A stretch of 37,614 nucleotides of DNA from Mycobacterium sp. 1423905.2 (lineage in GTDB: Bacteria > Actinomycetota > Actinomycetes > Mycobacteriales > Mycobacteriaceae), in NCBI RefSeq assembly GCF_001673155.1, contig NZ_LZLE01000324.1, positions 1 to 37,614 of the forward strand, read 5' to 3'. Positions 7,311 through 16,553 of the stretch are shown here, one piece after another (the first letter of the stretch is position 1; every line of letters begins with the position of its first letter). The translations under genes were made by a program, and so were the position numbers. The notes under the pieces were generated by a model. It saw only the letters and a list, made by a program, of their open reading frames with translations. It was not told where the DNA came from and ran no database searches.

Positions 7311-9581
7311 CTACACCTGCGCTCGCACCTGTTGCGCGGCGGCCACCATGTTCCTCAGCGACGCGGTCACCTCATCAACGTTGCGAGTCTTGAGGCCGCA
7401 GTCGGGATTCACCCAAAGCCGTTGCGGGGGAACGGCTTGCAGCGCCGCGCGTAACGACTCGGCCATCTCAGCGGTGCTGGGCACCCGAGGCGAATGGATG
7501 TCATAGACACCCGGGCCAACACTGTTGGCAAAGCCGACCGCGTTCAGGTCGTCGAGCACCTCCATGCGTGACCGGGCCGCTTCGATCGAGGTGACGTCGG
7601 CGTCCAGATCGGAGATGGCGCCGATGACCTCCCCGAACTCCGAATAGCACAGGTGGGTGTGGATCTGCGTCGAGTCGGCCACGCCGGAGGTGGCCAACCG
7701 GAAAGCGCCGACGGCCCAACGCAAGTAGTCGTCCTGATCGGCGCGCCGCAGCGGCAGCAGCTCACGCAGCGCGGGCTCGTCGACTTGGATCACCGCGATG
7801 CCCGCGGACTGCAGGTCCACCGTCTCGTCCCGAATCGCCAGCGCCACTTGGTTGGCGGTATCGGCCAGCGGCTGGTCGTCGCGCACGAACGACCACGCCA
7901 GGATGGTGACCGGCCCGGTGAGCATGCCCTTGACCGGCTTGTCGGTCAGGGATTGGGCATACCTGATCCAGTCGACCGTCATGGCATTGGGGCGGACCAC
8001 GTCGCCGTACAGGATCGGCGGCCGCACGCACCGGCTGCCGTAGGACTGCACCCAGCCGTTCTGGGTGGCGAAGAAGCCCTGCAACTGCTCGGCGAAGTAC
8101 TGCACCATGTCGTTGCGCTCTGGCTCACCGTGCACCAGCACGTCGAGGCCGAGATCTTCCTGCAACTTGATGACGTCGGCGATCTCGGCCTTCATCCGCC
8201 GCTCGTATTCCGCTTCGTCGATCTCACCGGCGCGAAACGCCGCGCGCGCCTTGCGGATTGCCGAGGTTTGCGGGTACGAGCCGATCGTGGTGGTGGGTAG
8301 CGGCGGCAGCCCAAGCCGCGCTTCCTGGCTCTGCCGGCGACGCGCCGCGTCGCCGCGGTGGGCGCCGGAGGCCACGATGGAGTCGATGCGGGCCCGCACC
8401 TGGCCGTTGTGCAACCGCGGATCGCGCTTGCGCGACGCCACGGCCGCATTCGACGCCGCGATCTCGTCGGCGACGGCATCGCGTCCGTCGCGCAGGGCGC
8501 GCGCCAGCGTCACCACTTCGGTGACCTTCTCCGCGCCGAACGCCAGCCAGCTGCGCAGGCTGTCGTCCAGTTCGGTCTCCGGCTCGAGCGAATAGGGCAC
8601 GTGCAGCGTCGAGCAGGACGTGGACACGGCGACGGTGGCCGCCGAACCCAGCAGCGTCGCAAGCTTGCCCAGGGCCGCCGCCAGATCCGTGCGCCAGATG
8701 TTGCGTCCGTCGACGATGCCGGCGACCAGCGTCTTGTTCGCCAACTCCGGAACCGCGGCGATCGCGGTGTCCGCGCCGGCCACCAGGTCTACACCGATCG
8801 CCTCGACCGGCGTGCGGGCCAGCGCGGCCAGGCCGGCGCCCGGGTCACCGAAGTAGGTGGCCACATGCAGGGCCGGCCGTTTGGTCAGCGACCCCAGCGC
8901 GGTGTACATCCGTTCGGCCAAGGCAGGCGCGTCGGCGCTGATGTCGGTGACCAGTGCCGGCTCGTCCAATTGGACCCAGGCCGCACCGCCGTCGGCGAGC
9001 AGAGACAGCAGTTCGGCGTAGATCGGCAACAGCTCTTCCAAGCGCTCGATCGGCGCGGAACCGCCGTCGACTGCCTTGCTCAGCAGCAAGAACGTGACCG
9101 GCCCGATGACCACCGGGCGGGCTGGGATGCCCTGCTCTTGAGCCTCTTTGAGTTCGGAGAGCACCTTGTCCGGGTGCAGGCTGAACGAGGTCGACGGCCC
9201 GATCTCCGGGACTAGGTAGTGGTAGTTGGTGTCGAACCACTTGGTCATCTCCAGCGGAGCGATCTCGTCGGTGCCGCGGGCGGCGGCGAAGTAGCGGTCC
9301 AGGTCGTCGGAGACCTTGGTGACCCGGTCCGGCAGCGCCCCGAGCATGACCGCGGTGTCGAGCATCTGGTCGTAGTAGGAGAACGTGTTGATCGGCACCG
9401 AGTCCAAGCCGGCGGCGGCCAGGCCCGACCAGGTGTCGCGGCGCAGCGTGGCGGCCACTGACTCCAAGTCGGATCGACTGGTGCGACCGTTCCAGTAGCC
9501 CTCGGTCGCGCGTTTGAGTTCGCGGCGCGGGCCGATGCGCGGAGAGCCGGTGATGGTGGCGGTGAATGGTTGAGCGGTCAC
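7311..9581 (-). CDS. metE: Cobalamin-independent methionine synthase
   Basis: MetE transfers the methyl group of 5-methyltetrahydropteroyl-polyglutamate to homocysteine, giving methionine without vitamin B12. The 756-residue protein has the two-barrel family architecture. The N-terminal segment [19 protein letters not shown] is typical of MetE. The C-terminal zinc ligands are all present: His643 and Cys645 in [10 protein letters not shown], Glu667, and Cys728 in NPDCGLKTR, matching E. coli 641/643/665/726 with an offset of two. I set the start at GTG 9581, seven bases after AAGGA; a longer open frame upstream runs through the riboswitch and is not real. The cobalamin riboswitch in its leader explains repression by B12, as reported for M. 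tuberculosis metE. Confidence 0.96.
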   Translation of the reverse strand: MTAQPFTATITGSPRIGPRRELKRATEGYWNGRTSRSDLESVAATLRRDTWSGLAAAGLDSVPINTFSYYDQMLDTAVMLGALPDRVTKVSDDLDRYFAAARGTDEIAPLEMTKWFDTNYHYLVPEIGPSTSFSLHPDKVLSELKEAQEQGIPARPVVIGPVTFLLLSKAVDGGSAPIERLEELLPIYAELLSLLADGGAAWVQLDEPALVTDISADAPALAERMYTALGSLTKRPALHVATYFGDPGAGLAALARTPVEAIGVDLVAGADTAIAAVPELANKTLVAGIVDGRNIWRTDLAAALGKLATLLGSAATVAVSTSCSTLHVPYSLEPETELDDSLRSWLAFGAEKVTEVVTLARALRDGRDAVADEIAASNAAVASRKRDPRLHNGQVRARIDSIVASGAHRGDAARRRQSQEARLGLPPLPTTTIGSYPQTSAIRKARAAFRAGEIDEAEYERRMKAEIADVIKLQEDLGLDVLVHGEPERNDMVQYFAEQLQGFFATQNGWVQSYGSRCVRPPILYGDVVRPNAMTVDWIRYAQSLTDKPVKGMLTGPVTILAWSFVRDDQPLADTANQVALAIRDETVDLQSAGIAVIQVDEPALRELLPLRRADQDDYLRWAVGAFRLATSGVADSTQIHTHLCYSEFGEVIGAISDLDADVTSIEAARSRMEVLDDLNAVGFANSVGPGVYDIHSPRVPSTAEMAESLRAALQAVPPQRLWVNPDCGLKTRNVDEVTASLRNMVAAAQQVRAQV

Positions 9582-9724
9582 TTGGCGGTCCTTCACTTCG
9601 ACGGTGTGGTCACCGCCCGCGGACGCGCAGCCGAGCCTGCTGCGGTGGCCGTACATGGCACCGCAACAACTACGGCCAAACGCCCATTCCACGAGGCGAT
9701 GAGCCGCCGGACGCGGCGCGCCCG

Positions 9725-9885
9725 GCACAGCCGGCAGGTCTTCGGACTCGCAGGCGCGCACCGAGTGTGGTGCTCCTAATGGCCGTCGCTTCCCAGTCGT
9801 GCGACCAGTGCTTAAGACGGCGGTCGTTCCTGCACACCGCTGCGGGACAGTCCCGGATTTCCACCGGGTTCCCTCTCACGAGGCA
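9725..9885 (-). promoter_or_regulatory. Cobalamin riboswitch upstream of metE
   Basis: On the minus strand the leader contains GAGGGAACCCGGTGGAAATC, CGGGACTGTCCCGCAGCGG and, about 85 nt later, GAGTCCGAAGACCTGCCGGC at 9731-9750. These are the conserved core and B12 box of the cobalamin riboswitch class. The ends given are approximate because I could not fix the closing stem with certainty. About 140 nt of further leader separates it from the metE start at 9581, enough for an expression platform. B12 would switch metE off when the B12-dependent MetH can work. Confidence 0.9.
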
Positions 9886-9947
9886 TGGCGAGCATGCGTC
9901 GCTCGATGCTGACGCCTTGCGGCGGCAGCAGACCAGCTGCGTCGACC

Positions 9948-9953
9948 AGATTA
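9948..9953 (-). promoter_or_regulatory. Possible -10 element of the metE leader promoter
   Basis: TAATCT on the minus strand overlaps the TAA stop codon of the upstream PucR gene (9951-9953). It would place the transcript start near 9940, giving a leader of about 55 nt before the riboswitch. The -35 region is poor. This is the only good -10 match I saw between the PucR gene and the aptamer. Confidence 0.35.
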
Positions 9954-11126
9954 CTCCGCGGTCAGACCGGTCGGCACCGGGCCGCTGTGCTGCGGCGCGA
10001 CCTCGGCGTCGGCGGAGTCGCTGTCTTGGTTGCCGCGCCACTGCAGCGCCTTGATGGCGACGGCGACCTCCACGAGCGTCTGCTCGAGGGGCCGGGGGAG
10101 CAGCCGTTGCGCGGTCTCCAGCCTATTCAGCAGCGTATTGCGGTGCGTGTAGAGCAATTTCGCCGCGCGCGACGCGTTGCATTCGGCGTTGATATAGGTC
10201 AGCACCGTGGTGTGCAGCGCTGGGCTGGCCGACGCGAAATCACCCAGCGTGGTCTTGATGAAATCGTCTGCGCCGTCTTGATTTTCAGTGAGCAACGCGA
10301 CCATGCGCACATCGGCGAAGAAGGCGACTCGTTGCGGGGATTGCAGCCGCGCCACCATGCGCTGGGTGGTCAGCGCGTCCAGGTGGCTGCGGCGGAAGCC
10401 TTCCATACCGCGGGCGGTCGGACCGATCGCGATCCGCGCGCCGGTGATCTTGGCGAGTGCGTCGCTCAGCTCGTCAACATTAAGGGAGGCAATGTCTTTC
10501 ACCCACACCCACCGAGTCGTTTCGCTCGGGACCACTTTGAGCGGGCGGCTACACCCGACGGCCCGGCTGAACGCTTCGACGGCCCGGTCCAGCCGGCCCT
10601 GGTCCCGGTCGGGTTCATCGCACCAGATGACCGCTGCGGTGTGCAGCCTTTCGAACGCGTAGTCCAGCCGCGCCTCCGCGTGCTCGCGGCTAATCGGTGC
10701 GCCCGCGACGATCAGTTCGACGATCCTGCGGCGTTGGGTCGCGATGTCTTGAGTGAGTTCGGCGTGATCCGGCTGCGGCTGGCCGGAGATGCCGGCCAGC
10801 GTGCGGTCGACGAACTCGCCGGCCGACTGGAAAGGCACAGCGAGCAGCGCGCGCAATTCTTCCGGGTCGGAGGTCAGGTCGAACGCGATCTCGGTCCAGC
10901 GCTGCATCGCACCCGGGTTGCGCAGCATGGTCGAGGCGAAGTCGATCAGCTTGTCACGTTGGGAGCGCCCGGCCACCGCCGCGAGGCTGGCGTCCGCGGC
11001 GATGGAATTGGCGGCCATTGTGACCCGGTCCAGCTCGTTGAGCCATTCCGGGCTGGCGTTGAGCGCCATTTGGGCACCCTTGCGGATCAGTTCTTGAATC
11101 CGCGGAGAAGGGGCTCGCCATACCAC
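9951..11126 (-). CDS. PucR/CdaR-type transcriptional regulator
   Basis: This 391-residue protein has the layout of the PucR family: an N-terminal helical region (1-160), a GGDEF-like middle region, and a C-terminal helix-turn-helix. The last is diagnostic: LHTTVLTYINAECNASRAAK followed by LLYTHRNTLLNRLETAQRLL, near residues 315-355, as in PucR C-terminal HTH proteins. Members respond to metabolites such as purines, sugar acids or proline, but the ligand here cannot be read. It is the last gene of a minus-strand series (FadE pair, SDR, TetR, NmrA-like) and lies upstream of the metE leader. Its target is unknown. Confidence 0.8.
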   Translation of the reverse strand: MVWRAPSPRIQELIRKGAQMALNASPEWLNELDRVTMAANSIAADASLAAVAGRSQRDKLIDFASTMLRNPGAMQRWTEIAFDLTSDPEELRALLAVPFQSAGEFVDRTLAGISGQPQPDHAELTQDIATQRRRIVELIVAGAPISREHAEARLDYAFERLHTAAVIWCDEPDRDQGRLDRAVEAFSRAVGCSRPLKVVPSETTRWVWVKDIASLNVDELSDALAKITGARIAIGPTARGMEGFRRSHLDALTTQRMVARLQSPQRVAFFADVRMVALLTENQDGADDFIKTTLGDFASASPALHTTVLTYINAECNASRAAKLLYTHRNTLLNRLETAQRLLPRPLEQTLVEVAVAIKALQWRGNQDSDSADAEVAPQHSGPVPTGLTAE

Positions 11127-11202
11127 GCGCCGATTCTATGGCCCAGGTGCAGTTCGCATGGGGTATTCGCAGGTGTTCATGGAATTGGCCGTGAGACGGT
11201 CA

Positions 11203-11853
11203 TCACTGTTGGTCAGACGCCAGGGCGGTGGCGATCGGCACCTCGCCGCTGTTGAAGTCGATGGTGCGACCGACGGTGGCGTCCTCGGTCAACGCCGCGG
11301 CGATGACGAGCGCGACGTCGGCGCGCGAGACGTCGCCGTCGGCCTTGCCGACGGCGATGTGACCGGTCGCCGCTTCCAGGGTCAACCGGCCGGGACCGAG
11401 GATGGTCCAGGCCAGGTTGCTGGCCCGCAGGTGCGCGTCGGCGGCGGCCTTGGCCTCGGCGTAGGCGAAGAACGGGTCGTCTTTCGGTATGCCGTGGTCG
11501 CGACCGGCGCCAAAGTAGGAGACCATGACGAACCGCCGAACACCGGCTCGGGCCGCAGCGTCGATGACTCGGATGGCCGCGTCTCGGTCGACGGCGTAGG
11601 TACGCGCCGGATTGCCGCCGCCCGCGCCGGCGGAGAACACCACCGCGTCGTGACCGGCCAGCAGCTCCGCCAGCGCACCGGTCTCGAGGTTTTCGATATT
11701 GGCCGGTACCGGTTTGGCGCCGGTGGCGGCGACATCCTCGGCGTGGTCGGGGTTGCGGAAGACGGAGCTGACTTCGTCGCCGCGCTCGGTGAGAATACGG
11801 GCCAGTTGCAGCGCAACCTTGCCGTGGCCACCGATGATGATGATGTGCGCCAT
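11203..11853 (-). CDS. NAD(P)-binding reductase, NmrA/atypical SDR type
   Basis: This 216-residue single-domain Rossmann protein starts MAHIIIIGGHGKVALQLARI, giving the GGxGxxG-type nucleotide motif at residues 8-13. The middle contains the conserved atypical SDR segments GHDAVVFSAGAGGG, GVRRFVMVSYFGAG and FFAYAEAKAAAD, the last holding the YxxxK-like pair. Length and motifs resemble SDR_a5 and NmrA-like proteins (biliverdin-reductase or quinone-oxidoreductase relatives). The substrate is unknown. It starts 9 bp after the end of the double-TetR gene on the same strand, so the two are probably co-transcribed. Confidence 0.82.
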   Translation of the reverse strand: MAHIIIIGGHGKVALQLARILTERGDEVSSVFRNPDHAEDVAATGAKPVPANIENLETGALAELLAGHDAVVFSAGAGGGNPARTYAVDRDAAIRVIDAAARAGVRRFVMVSYFGAGRDHGIPKDDPFFAYAEAKAAADAHLRASNLAWTILGPGRLTLEAATGHIAVGKADGDVSRADVALVIAAALTEDATVGRTIDFNSGEVPIATALASDQQ

Positions 11854-11862
11854 GCTTCGACG

Positions 11863-13122
11863 CTACGCGCTGTGAACGGCGACCCCACGCAGCACGGTGT
11901 CGCGGGCCAGGAGCAGGGACGTCCGCGTTCCGACGGCACGAAGAATGTTCTCCGGGATCCATTGCATGCCAATGATGCAGCGCGCCAGCATCGCGGTGGA
12001 CGGTGCGTCGATATTTATCTCACCGCACCGGATGCCTTCGGAGAGCAGCGTTTTCATCTGCCGCAGCCGGGTGGCGTACAACCATCCGGGATTGGCGGTG
12101 TTGGGCGGTGACTGCCGCATCCAGGCCAGCTGGATCCGGAACTCGTCGGAGAATTGATCCAACGCATTGACATTGATCCAACTCAGGGCGTCCAGCTTGG
12201 CCACCGGAGAGGCGGTCGAGCGCAGCACGGCCACCCATCCCGCTTCCACCTTCTGACCGAACGAGCGCATTATCGACGCCAGTAGCTGGTCTTTGGATCC
12301 GATCACCCGATACACGGTTCCGGTGCCCAGGCCCGCCGCCGCGGCGATGTCTCTGATCGTCGTGACTTCGTATCCTCTGCGGCCGAACTCCGTACGGGCC
12401 ACCGCGCGCAGGTGGGCGGCTTTGTCACTCGGGTCCGCCTCGCTGTCGTCGGCCCACGACGCGATGACCTGGCTGGCGGCGGCCAGCGCCTCGGATTCGT
12501 CCAGCGCGGCGTCGGTCGGCGATTCAGACATCAACCCTTGCAACGTGATTCGGCACATCAGCGCCGCCACCTGATCAGCCGAGGAGTTGTGCCGTATGAC
12601 GTCGAGCCCCACCTGCAGCATGGTCTGACAGACGCGGTCGGCCACGGTGGGCAGATCCAGCTCGGGTTTGAGGTAGCCACTCCACCGCGCGGCGCGCAGT
12701 GTCTGCAGCATCGCTTCCTGGACGGCCGTGGGGCGCTGTTGGGTGAGCTTCACCAATTCGGGGTCGGCGCTGGGGCCTTCGTAGAACGACATCTGCAGGG
12801 CGGCCCGGTGCCGTACTGCGCAGTTGGCGATCGCCGAGCCGAGTTCGGTTATCTTGGCGGCCGCCGGTCGGGAGTCGGGTTGATCCAGTTTCGCCTGAGC
12901 GTCCAGTCCGATGCGATGCAGATCAGCTTGATACCGGCGGATCAACTCGACGAGGATGGCCTCTTTGGATTCGAAATGGTGGTAAAGGCTGCCGGGGAGA
13001 ATCCCTGCGGCATCCGCGATCTCCTGCAACGAGGTACGCAGGCCCGACGAGGCGATGAGCGATGCGGCGGTTTCCAGAATTTCGGTCCGGCGGGTCCCGG
13101 CTTCGGTGGCACTCTCAGTCAT
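11863..13122 (-). CDS. Tandem double-TetR transcriptional regulator
   Basis: This 419-residue protein holds two complete TetR units in one chain, about twice the usual length. The first HTH lies near residues 30-60 (TSLQEIADAAGILPGSLYHH, then FESKEAI) with its ligand domain to about 200. The second lies near 253-282 (TTIRDIAAAAGLGTGTVYRV, then IGSKDQL) with its own C-terminal domain to 419. A single TetR normally dimerises to bind a palindrome; here the two halves may bind as an intramolecular pseudo-dimer. It lies 158 bp downstream of the FadE-FadE-SDR operon and is a good candidate for its repressor. No frameshift is involved; the linker is in frame. Confidence 0.88.
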   Translation of the reverse strand: MTESATEAGTRRTEILETAASLIASSGLRTSLQEIADAAGILPGSLYHHFESKEAILVELIRRYQADLHRIGLDAQAKLDQPDSRPAAAKITELGSAIANCAVRHRAALQMSFYEGPSADPELVKLTQQRPTAVQEAMLQTLRAARWSGYLKPELDLPTVADRVCQTMLQVGLDVIRHNSSADQVAALMCRITLQGLMSESPTDAALDESEALAAASQVIASWADDSEADPSDKAAHLRAVARTEFGRRGYEVTTIRDIAAAAGLGTGTVYRVIGSKDQLLASIMRSFGQKVEAGWVAVLRSTASPVAKLDALSWINVNALDQFSDEFRIQLAWMRQSPPNTANPGWLYATRLRQMKTLLSEGIRCGEINIDAPSTAMLARCIIGMQWIPENILRAVGTRTSLLLARDTVLRGVAVHSA

Positions 13123-13280
13123 GGCCGGTGCGACGGTGCCCGAAGGACTGCAGCGTGGGCGCCATGCGGATCCGTCCTGAGAGGTGAACCAAATCTTTGT
13201 TGAAGACTATCAAACCGTGCGCGGTGAACACGCTGCTAGAAACCGTGGTGAACGCATTGTAGGGGCACACCGGCCCGCGC

Positions 13281-14210
13281 TCAGGCGGTGACGCCCAGTT
13301 GTGCGCAGACACCGAAGACTTCTTCGAAGATGGACCCTGGCACGGTGAACGGTTCGGTCGCGGACACCTCGGACAGGCGTGCAGCGATGTCTTCGACGGT
13401 TGGTTGGCTGCCGGCATCGGCCAGCCAGCCCGAGCCGAGTCCGACGAACACACGCGCGAAGCGACCCGCGCATGCCGAGTAGTTCTGGTGGCTGACGCCG
13501 CACGCCTTACTTGCCAGGAAGACGACCATCGGAACGACCAGTTCGGGTTTGATGACTTCGAGGAAGCCGATTTGCTCGAGCGCTTTCGGGTCACCGACGG
13601 TTTCGGTGACCATGCGCGAGAAGCCGAACGGCAGCACGGTGTTCGCCAGGATGCCGTGTTCGGCGCCTTCAAGGGCGATGACGTTCGTCAGCCCGACCAA
13701 ACCGGCTTTGGCGGCGGCGTAGTGCGCTTCCAGTGGCTGACCGAACAGGCCGCCGGAGGACGAGACGAAGACGAAGCGGCCGTAGCCCTGTTCCTTCATC
13801 ACTCGATATGCGGGTTGGCTCAAGTAAAATCCGCCGTCGAGGTGCACGGCGAGCATCTGCCGCCAGCCTTCGGCTGACAAGTCCTCGAACGCAACGCTGT
13901 TGAAGATGCCGGCATTGCTGATCACGGCGTCGACCCGGCCGAAGCGGTCCAGCGCCGTCGCGACGATGGCCGCGCCACCGTCTGGGGTGGCGACGGATTC
14001 ATACGACGCCACCGCCACTCCACCGGCTTGCTCGATCTCAGCGACGACCTGGTCGGCCACGCTGCTATCGGCGCCCTCACCGTGCATGGTTCCGCCCAGG
14101 TCGTTGACTATTACCGAGGCGCCGCGTGCGGCCAACTCCAACGCGTACAACCGCCCTAGTCCGCGTCCTGCGCCGGTGACGATGACAGCTTGATCAGTGA
14201 AATCGATCAC
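13281..14210 (-). CDS. Short-chain dehydrogenase (hydroxyacyl-CoA dehydrogenase-like SDR)
   Basis: This 309-residue classical SDR has TGAGRGLG at residues 12-19, NDLGG after beta-2, SNAG near 90, an active-site serine in FVSSSGGLFG and YAAAK. About 60 residues beyond the usual SDR core and the NDLGG motif resemble the dehydrogenase half of multifunctional enzyme type 2. A role in oxidising a 3-hydroxyacyl-CoA, the third step of beta-oxidation, therefore fits. Its ATG overlaps the stop of the upstream acyl-CoA dehydrogenase gene by four bases (ATGA), so the two are translationally coupled. Substrate not known. Confidence 0.85.
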   Translation of the reverse strand: MIDFTDQAVIVTGAGRGLGRLYALELAARGASVIVNDLGGTMHGEGADSSVADQVVAEIEQAGGVAVASYESVATPDGGAAIVATALDRFGRVDAVISNAGIFNSVAFEDLSAEGWRQMLAVHLDGGFYLSQPAYRVMKEQGYGRFVFVSSSGGLFGQPLEAHYAAAKAGLVGLTNVIALEGAEHGILANTVLPFGFSRMVTETVGDPKALEQIGFLEVIKPELVVPMVVFLASKACGVSHQNYSACAGRFARVFVGLGSGWLADAGSQPTVEDIAARLSEVSATEPFTVPGSIFEEVFGVCAQLGVTA

Positions 14211-15307
14211 GTGTCAATCGTTTTCGACTGTGCCAACTGGGCGCCCAATTCGACGAGATAGGCATCGGAGCCGCCGAGATAGTTGCTCCAGCTCAACAGG
14301 CGCTTGAGGTAGAGATGAGCGTCGTGTTCCCAGGTGTAGCCGATACCGCCGAACACCTGTATCGCAGTGTCGCCGACGGTGGCCAATCGTCCGGCGAAGG
14401 CCTTGGCGCGAACCGCGGCCAGATGCCGTTCCTCGGCGTCGGCGGCGCAGTCGGCCGCCCACAGCCCGTGAATTACGCCGCTGCGCGCCAACTCGACCGT
14501 CTCATACATGTCGACACACAGGTGCTGCACCGCCTGGAACGAGCCGATGACCTGTCCAAACTGCTTGCGCACCTTGGCGTATTCGATGGCCAACTGCATC
14601 ACGGCTTGCGCGGCGCCCAGCGCGTCGGCGGCCATGGCGACCAATACGTCGTCGACGATTGCCTGGATGACGTCGGGTGCCGGGGCGGCCAGCCACTGTG
14701 CCGTGACGTCATCCAGTTCCACCCGAGAGAGCTTGCGGGTCTGATCGACTCCACGCTCGGCTGTCACCGAAACGCCGGTTGCGTCGGTCTGCACCGCGAA
14801 AAGTGCTGTCCCGTCGCGGTCGTCGGCCAGGACCAGCAACACGTCGGCCGCTGCGGCGTCGGGCACCGTGGCGAGGTCGCCCTTGAGCACGACGTGTCCG
14901 TTGCGCGGCACGGCAGCCACCGAGGTACCGGAGGCGAAGCTGGCGATGGTGGTGCCGCCGGCAATGCCGGTGAGGATCTCCGCCCCTGATGCTTGGGCGC
15001 CCGAGCGGGTGAGCGCCCGCACCGCCGCGATGGCACAGGACAGCCAAGGCCCTGGATGCAGCGCAGCGCCGAGTTCTTCGGCGACCACGCCGGCCTCGAC
15101 CATCGTCATGCCGGCCCCGCCATATTCGGCGGGCACCAGCAACCCGGTCGTGCCCAGATGGGCCAGGCCCTGCCACACCGTGTCAGTGGTGCCGCCGGGA
15201 TCGTCGAGCAGCGTACGCACATGGGCCGAAATCGATGCCCGCTCGGCAAGAAAGCGCCGTACCGTGTCGCGCAGCGCCAGTTGTTCGTCAGACAATTCCA
15301 AGTTCAT
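14207..15307 (-). CDS. Acyl-CoA dehydrogenase, non-catalytic-type subunit
   Basis: This 366-residue protein is of the acyl-CoA dehydrogenase fold: the N-terminal helical domain begins LELSDEQLALRDTVRRFLAE and the C-terminal domain holds QAVMQLAIEYAKVRKQFGQV and VFGGIGYTWEHDAHLYLKR. The mid beta-domain is short. The catalytic base is absent from both known places: the helix-G position reads DDVLVAMAADALG with no ER pair, and the C-terminal YEG position is missing. In mycobacteria such short chains pair with a catalytic partner as alpha2beta2 tetramers, for example FadE26-27 and FadE28-29 in sterol side-chain oxidation. It overlaps the catalytic-type gene upstream and the SDR gene downstream by four bases each. 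Confidence 0.88.
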   Translation of the reverse strand: MNLELSDEQLALRDTVRRFLAERASISAHVRTLLDDPGGTTDTVWQGLAHLGTTGLLVPAEYGGAGMTMVEAGVVAEELGAALHPGPWLSCAIAAVRALTRSGAQASGAEILTGIAGGTTIASFASGTSVAAVPRNGHVVLKGDLATVPDAAAADVLLVLADDRDGTALFAVQTDATGVSVTAERGVDQTRKLSRVELDDVTAQWLAAPAPDVIQAIVDDVLVAMAADALGAAQAVMQLAIEYAKVRKQFGQVIGSFQAVQHLCVDMYETVELARSGVIHGLWAADCAADAEERHLAAVRAKAFAGRLATVGDTAIQVFGGIGYTWEHDAHLYLKRLLSWSNYLGGSDAYLVELGAQLAQSKTIDT

Positions 15308-16446
15308 TGGCGCGGCAACCCCAGCACTCGTTGCGCGGTGATGTTCTTGTTGATCTGGGTAGTGCCGCCGGCGATCGTCAGCGAACGAGAGGTCAAGCGG
15401 TATTCGGCCCAGCGGCGGTCGGACCCGCCGGTGCCCAACACGTCGAAGGCCAGCGCCGCAAGACTCTGACCCACCTCACCCCACACGGTCTTGGCCAGGC
15501 TGGCCGAGCCCAACGCGTCACCACCGTGCAAGGTCGCCGAAATCGAACGCTGGCACAGCACTTCCAGATATTTGATGCGCAAACCGATCTCACCCAGGCG
15601 GCGCAGGGTGACCGGGTCTTCGAGGGCGTTTGCTGCGGCGAGGTCGGCGACCAGTTCCTCCAGTCGTACATGCATTTCGGCGTACAGGCGGGCGGCGCCG
15701 GCACGCTCGTGGCTCAGCGTGGTGGTGGCAACCTGCCAGCCTTTGTTGAGCGGACCGAGCAACGCGTCCACCGGCACTCGCACGTCGTGAAAGAACACCT
15801 CGGCGAACTCGGCGTCACCGTTGAGCGTCACCAGCGGCCGCACCTCGATGCCGGGCGAACGCATATCGACGATCAGGCAGGAAATGCCCTTGTGCTTGGG
15901 CGCTTCCGGATCGGTGCGCACATAGAGCTGACACCACTGCGCCCGGTGACCCAGCGAGGTCCAGATTTTCTGACCGCTGATGACGAAGTCACCGTTGGCA
16001 CGCGTCGCGCGGGTGCGCAAGGCAGCGAGGTCAGATCCGGCCTCCGGCTCGGACATGCCTTGGCACCAGATGTCGTCGGCGCGCATCATGCGGGGCAGCA
16101 GTGTCGTCTTCTGCTCTTCGGTGCCATACTGCATGATTGCCGGGGCGATGTTGTTCATCCCGATCACGTTGAGCGGCAACGGCGCTCGAGCGCGCGTCGT
16201 CTCCTCGGTGTAGACCAGTTGCTCGAGTACTGTCGCGCCGCGGCCACCGTACTCCTCGGGCCACGACACCGCCGCCCAACCGGCGTCGGCCATCGTCGCG
16301 TTCCACTCCCGGAGCCGTTCGAACACCTCGTCGCTGCGGCCGGCCGGCCGGCGCGCGGCGATCAATTCGTCGGTCAGATGTGCCGCCAGCCAAGCGCGCA
16401 ACTCGTCGCGGAACTTCTCGACTTCCGCCGGGTAGGAGAAATCCAC
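15304..16446 (-). CDS. Acyl-CoA dehydrogenase, catalytic-type subunit
   Basis: This 380-residue FAD enzyme introduces the alpha-beta double bond into an acyl-CoA. It has WPEEYGGRG, the FAD-binding loop MSEPEAGSDLAALRT (about 131-145) and GQKIWTS, and ends LTIAGGTTQINKNITAQRVL. The usual C-terminal base (YEGT) reads AGGT, but Glu247 in LSHERAG sits at the helix-G position used by isovaleryl- and long-chain dehydrogenases and, as I remember, by FadE26 (ChsE4). I set the start at GTG 16446, directly after AGGGA; the longer open frame upstream has no family similarity. It heads the minus-strand operon and probably forms a heterotetramer with the next gene product. Confidence 0.9.
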   Translation of the reverse strand: MDFSYPAEVEKFRDELRAWLAAHLTDELIAARRPAGRSDEVFERLREWNATMADAGWAAVSWPEEYGGRGATVLEQLVYTEETTRARAPLPLNVIGMNNIAPAIMQYGTEEQKTTLLPRMMRADDIWCQGMSEPEAGSDLAALRTRATRANGDFVISGQKIWTSLGHRAQWCQLYVRTDPEAPKHKGISCLIVDMRSPGIEVRPLVTLNGDAEFAEVFFHDVRVPVDALLGPLNKGWQVATTTLSHERAGAARLYAEMHVRLEELVADLAAANALEDPVTLRRLGEIGLRIKYLEVLCQRSISATLHGGDALGSASLAKTVWGEVGQSLAALAFDVLGTGGSDRRWAEYRLTSRSLTIAGGTTQINKNITAQRVLGLPRQ

Positions 16447-16493
16447 GTTCCCTGCTCGACTCAATTGACTGCGGCCAAGCCGAACTCTACGTT

Positions 16494-16501
16494 GGAACAG
16501 A
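16494..16501. promoter_or_regulatory. Recurring GGAACAGA motif in the divergent promoter region
   Basis: The 107-bp divergent region between the acyl-CoA dehydrogenase operon and the VWA gene contains TTGGAACAGATTTTTGG (16492-16508), followed by TCAAA. Its left arm TTGGAAC resembles the reverse complement of its right end (TTTGACC), as expected for a TetR-type operator. The same GGAACAGA word recurs twice in the 46-bp gap between the VWA and AAA+ genes, and as GAACAGAT before the aldehyde dehydrogenase gene. The protein that binds is unknown; the double-TetR regulator is the obvious candidate. Confidence 0.4.
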
Positions 16502-16553
16502 TTTTTGGTCAAACGCTGGTCACGCGGATCGCCGGTGAAGTCGGAGGTCGACA

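Noticed and set aside
9582..9761. N-terminal extension of MetE by 60 residues
   Set aside because: It would translate through the riboswitch 3' part, has no MetE similarity, and GTG 9581 has a good ribosome site.
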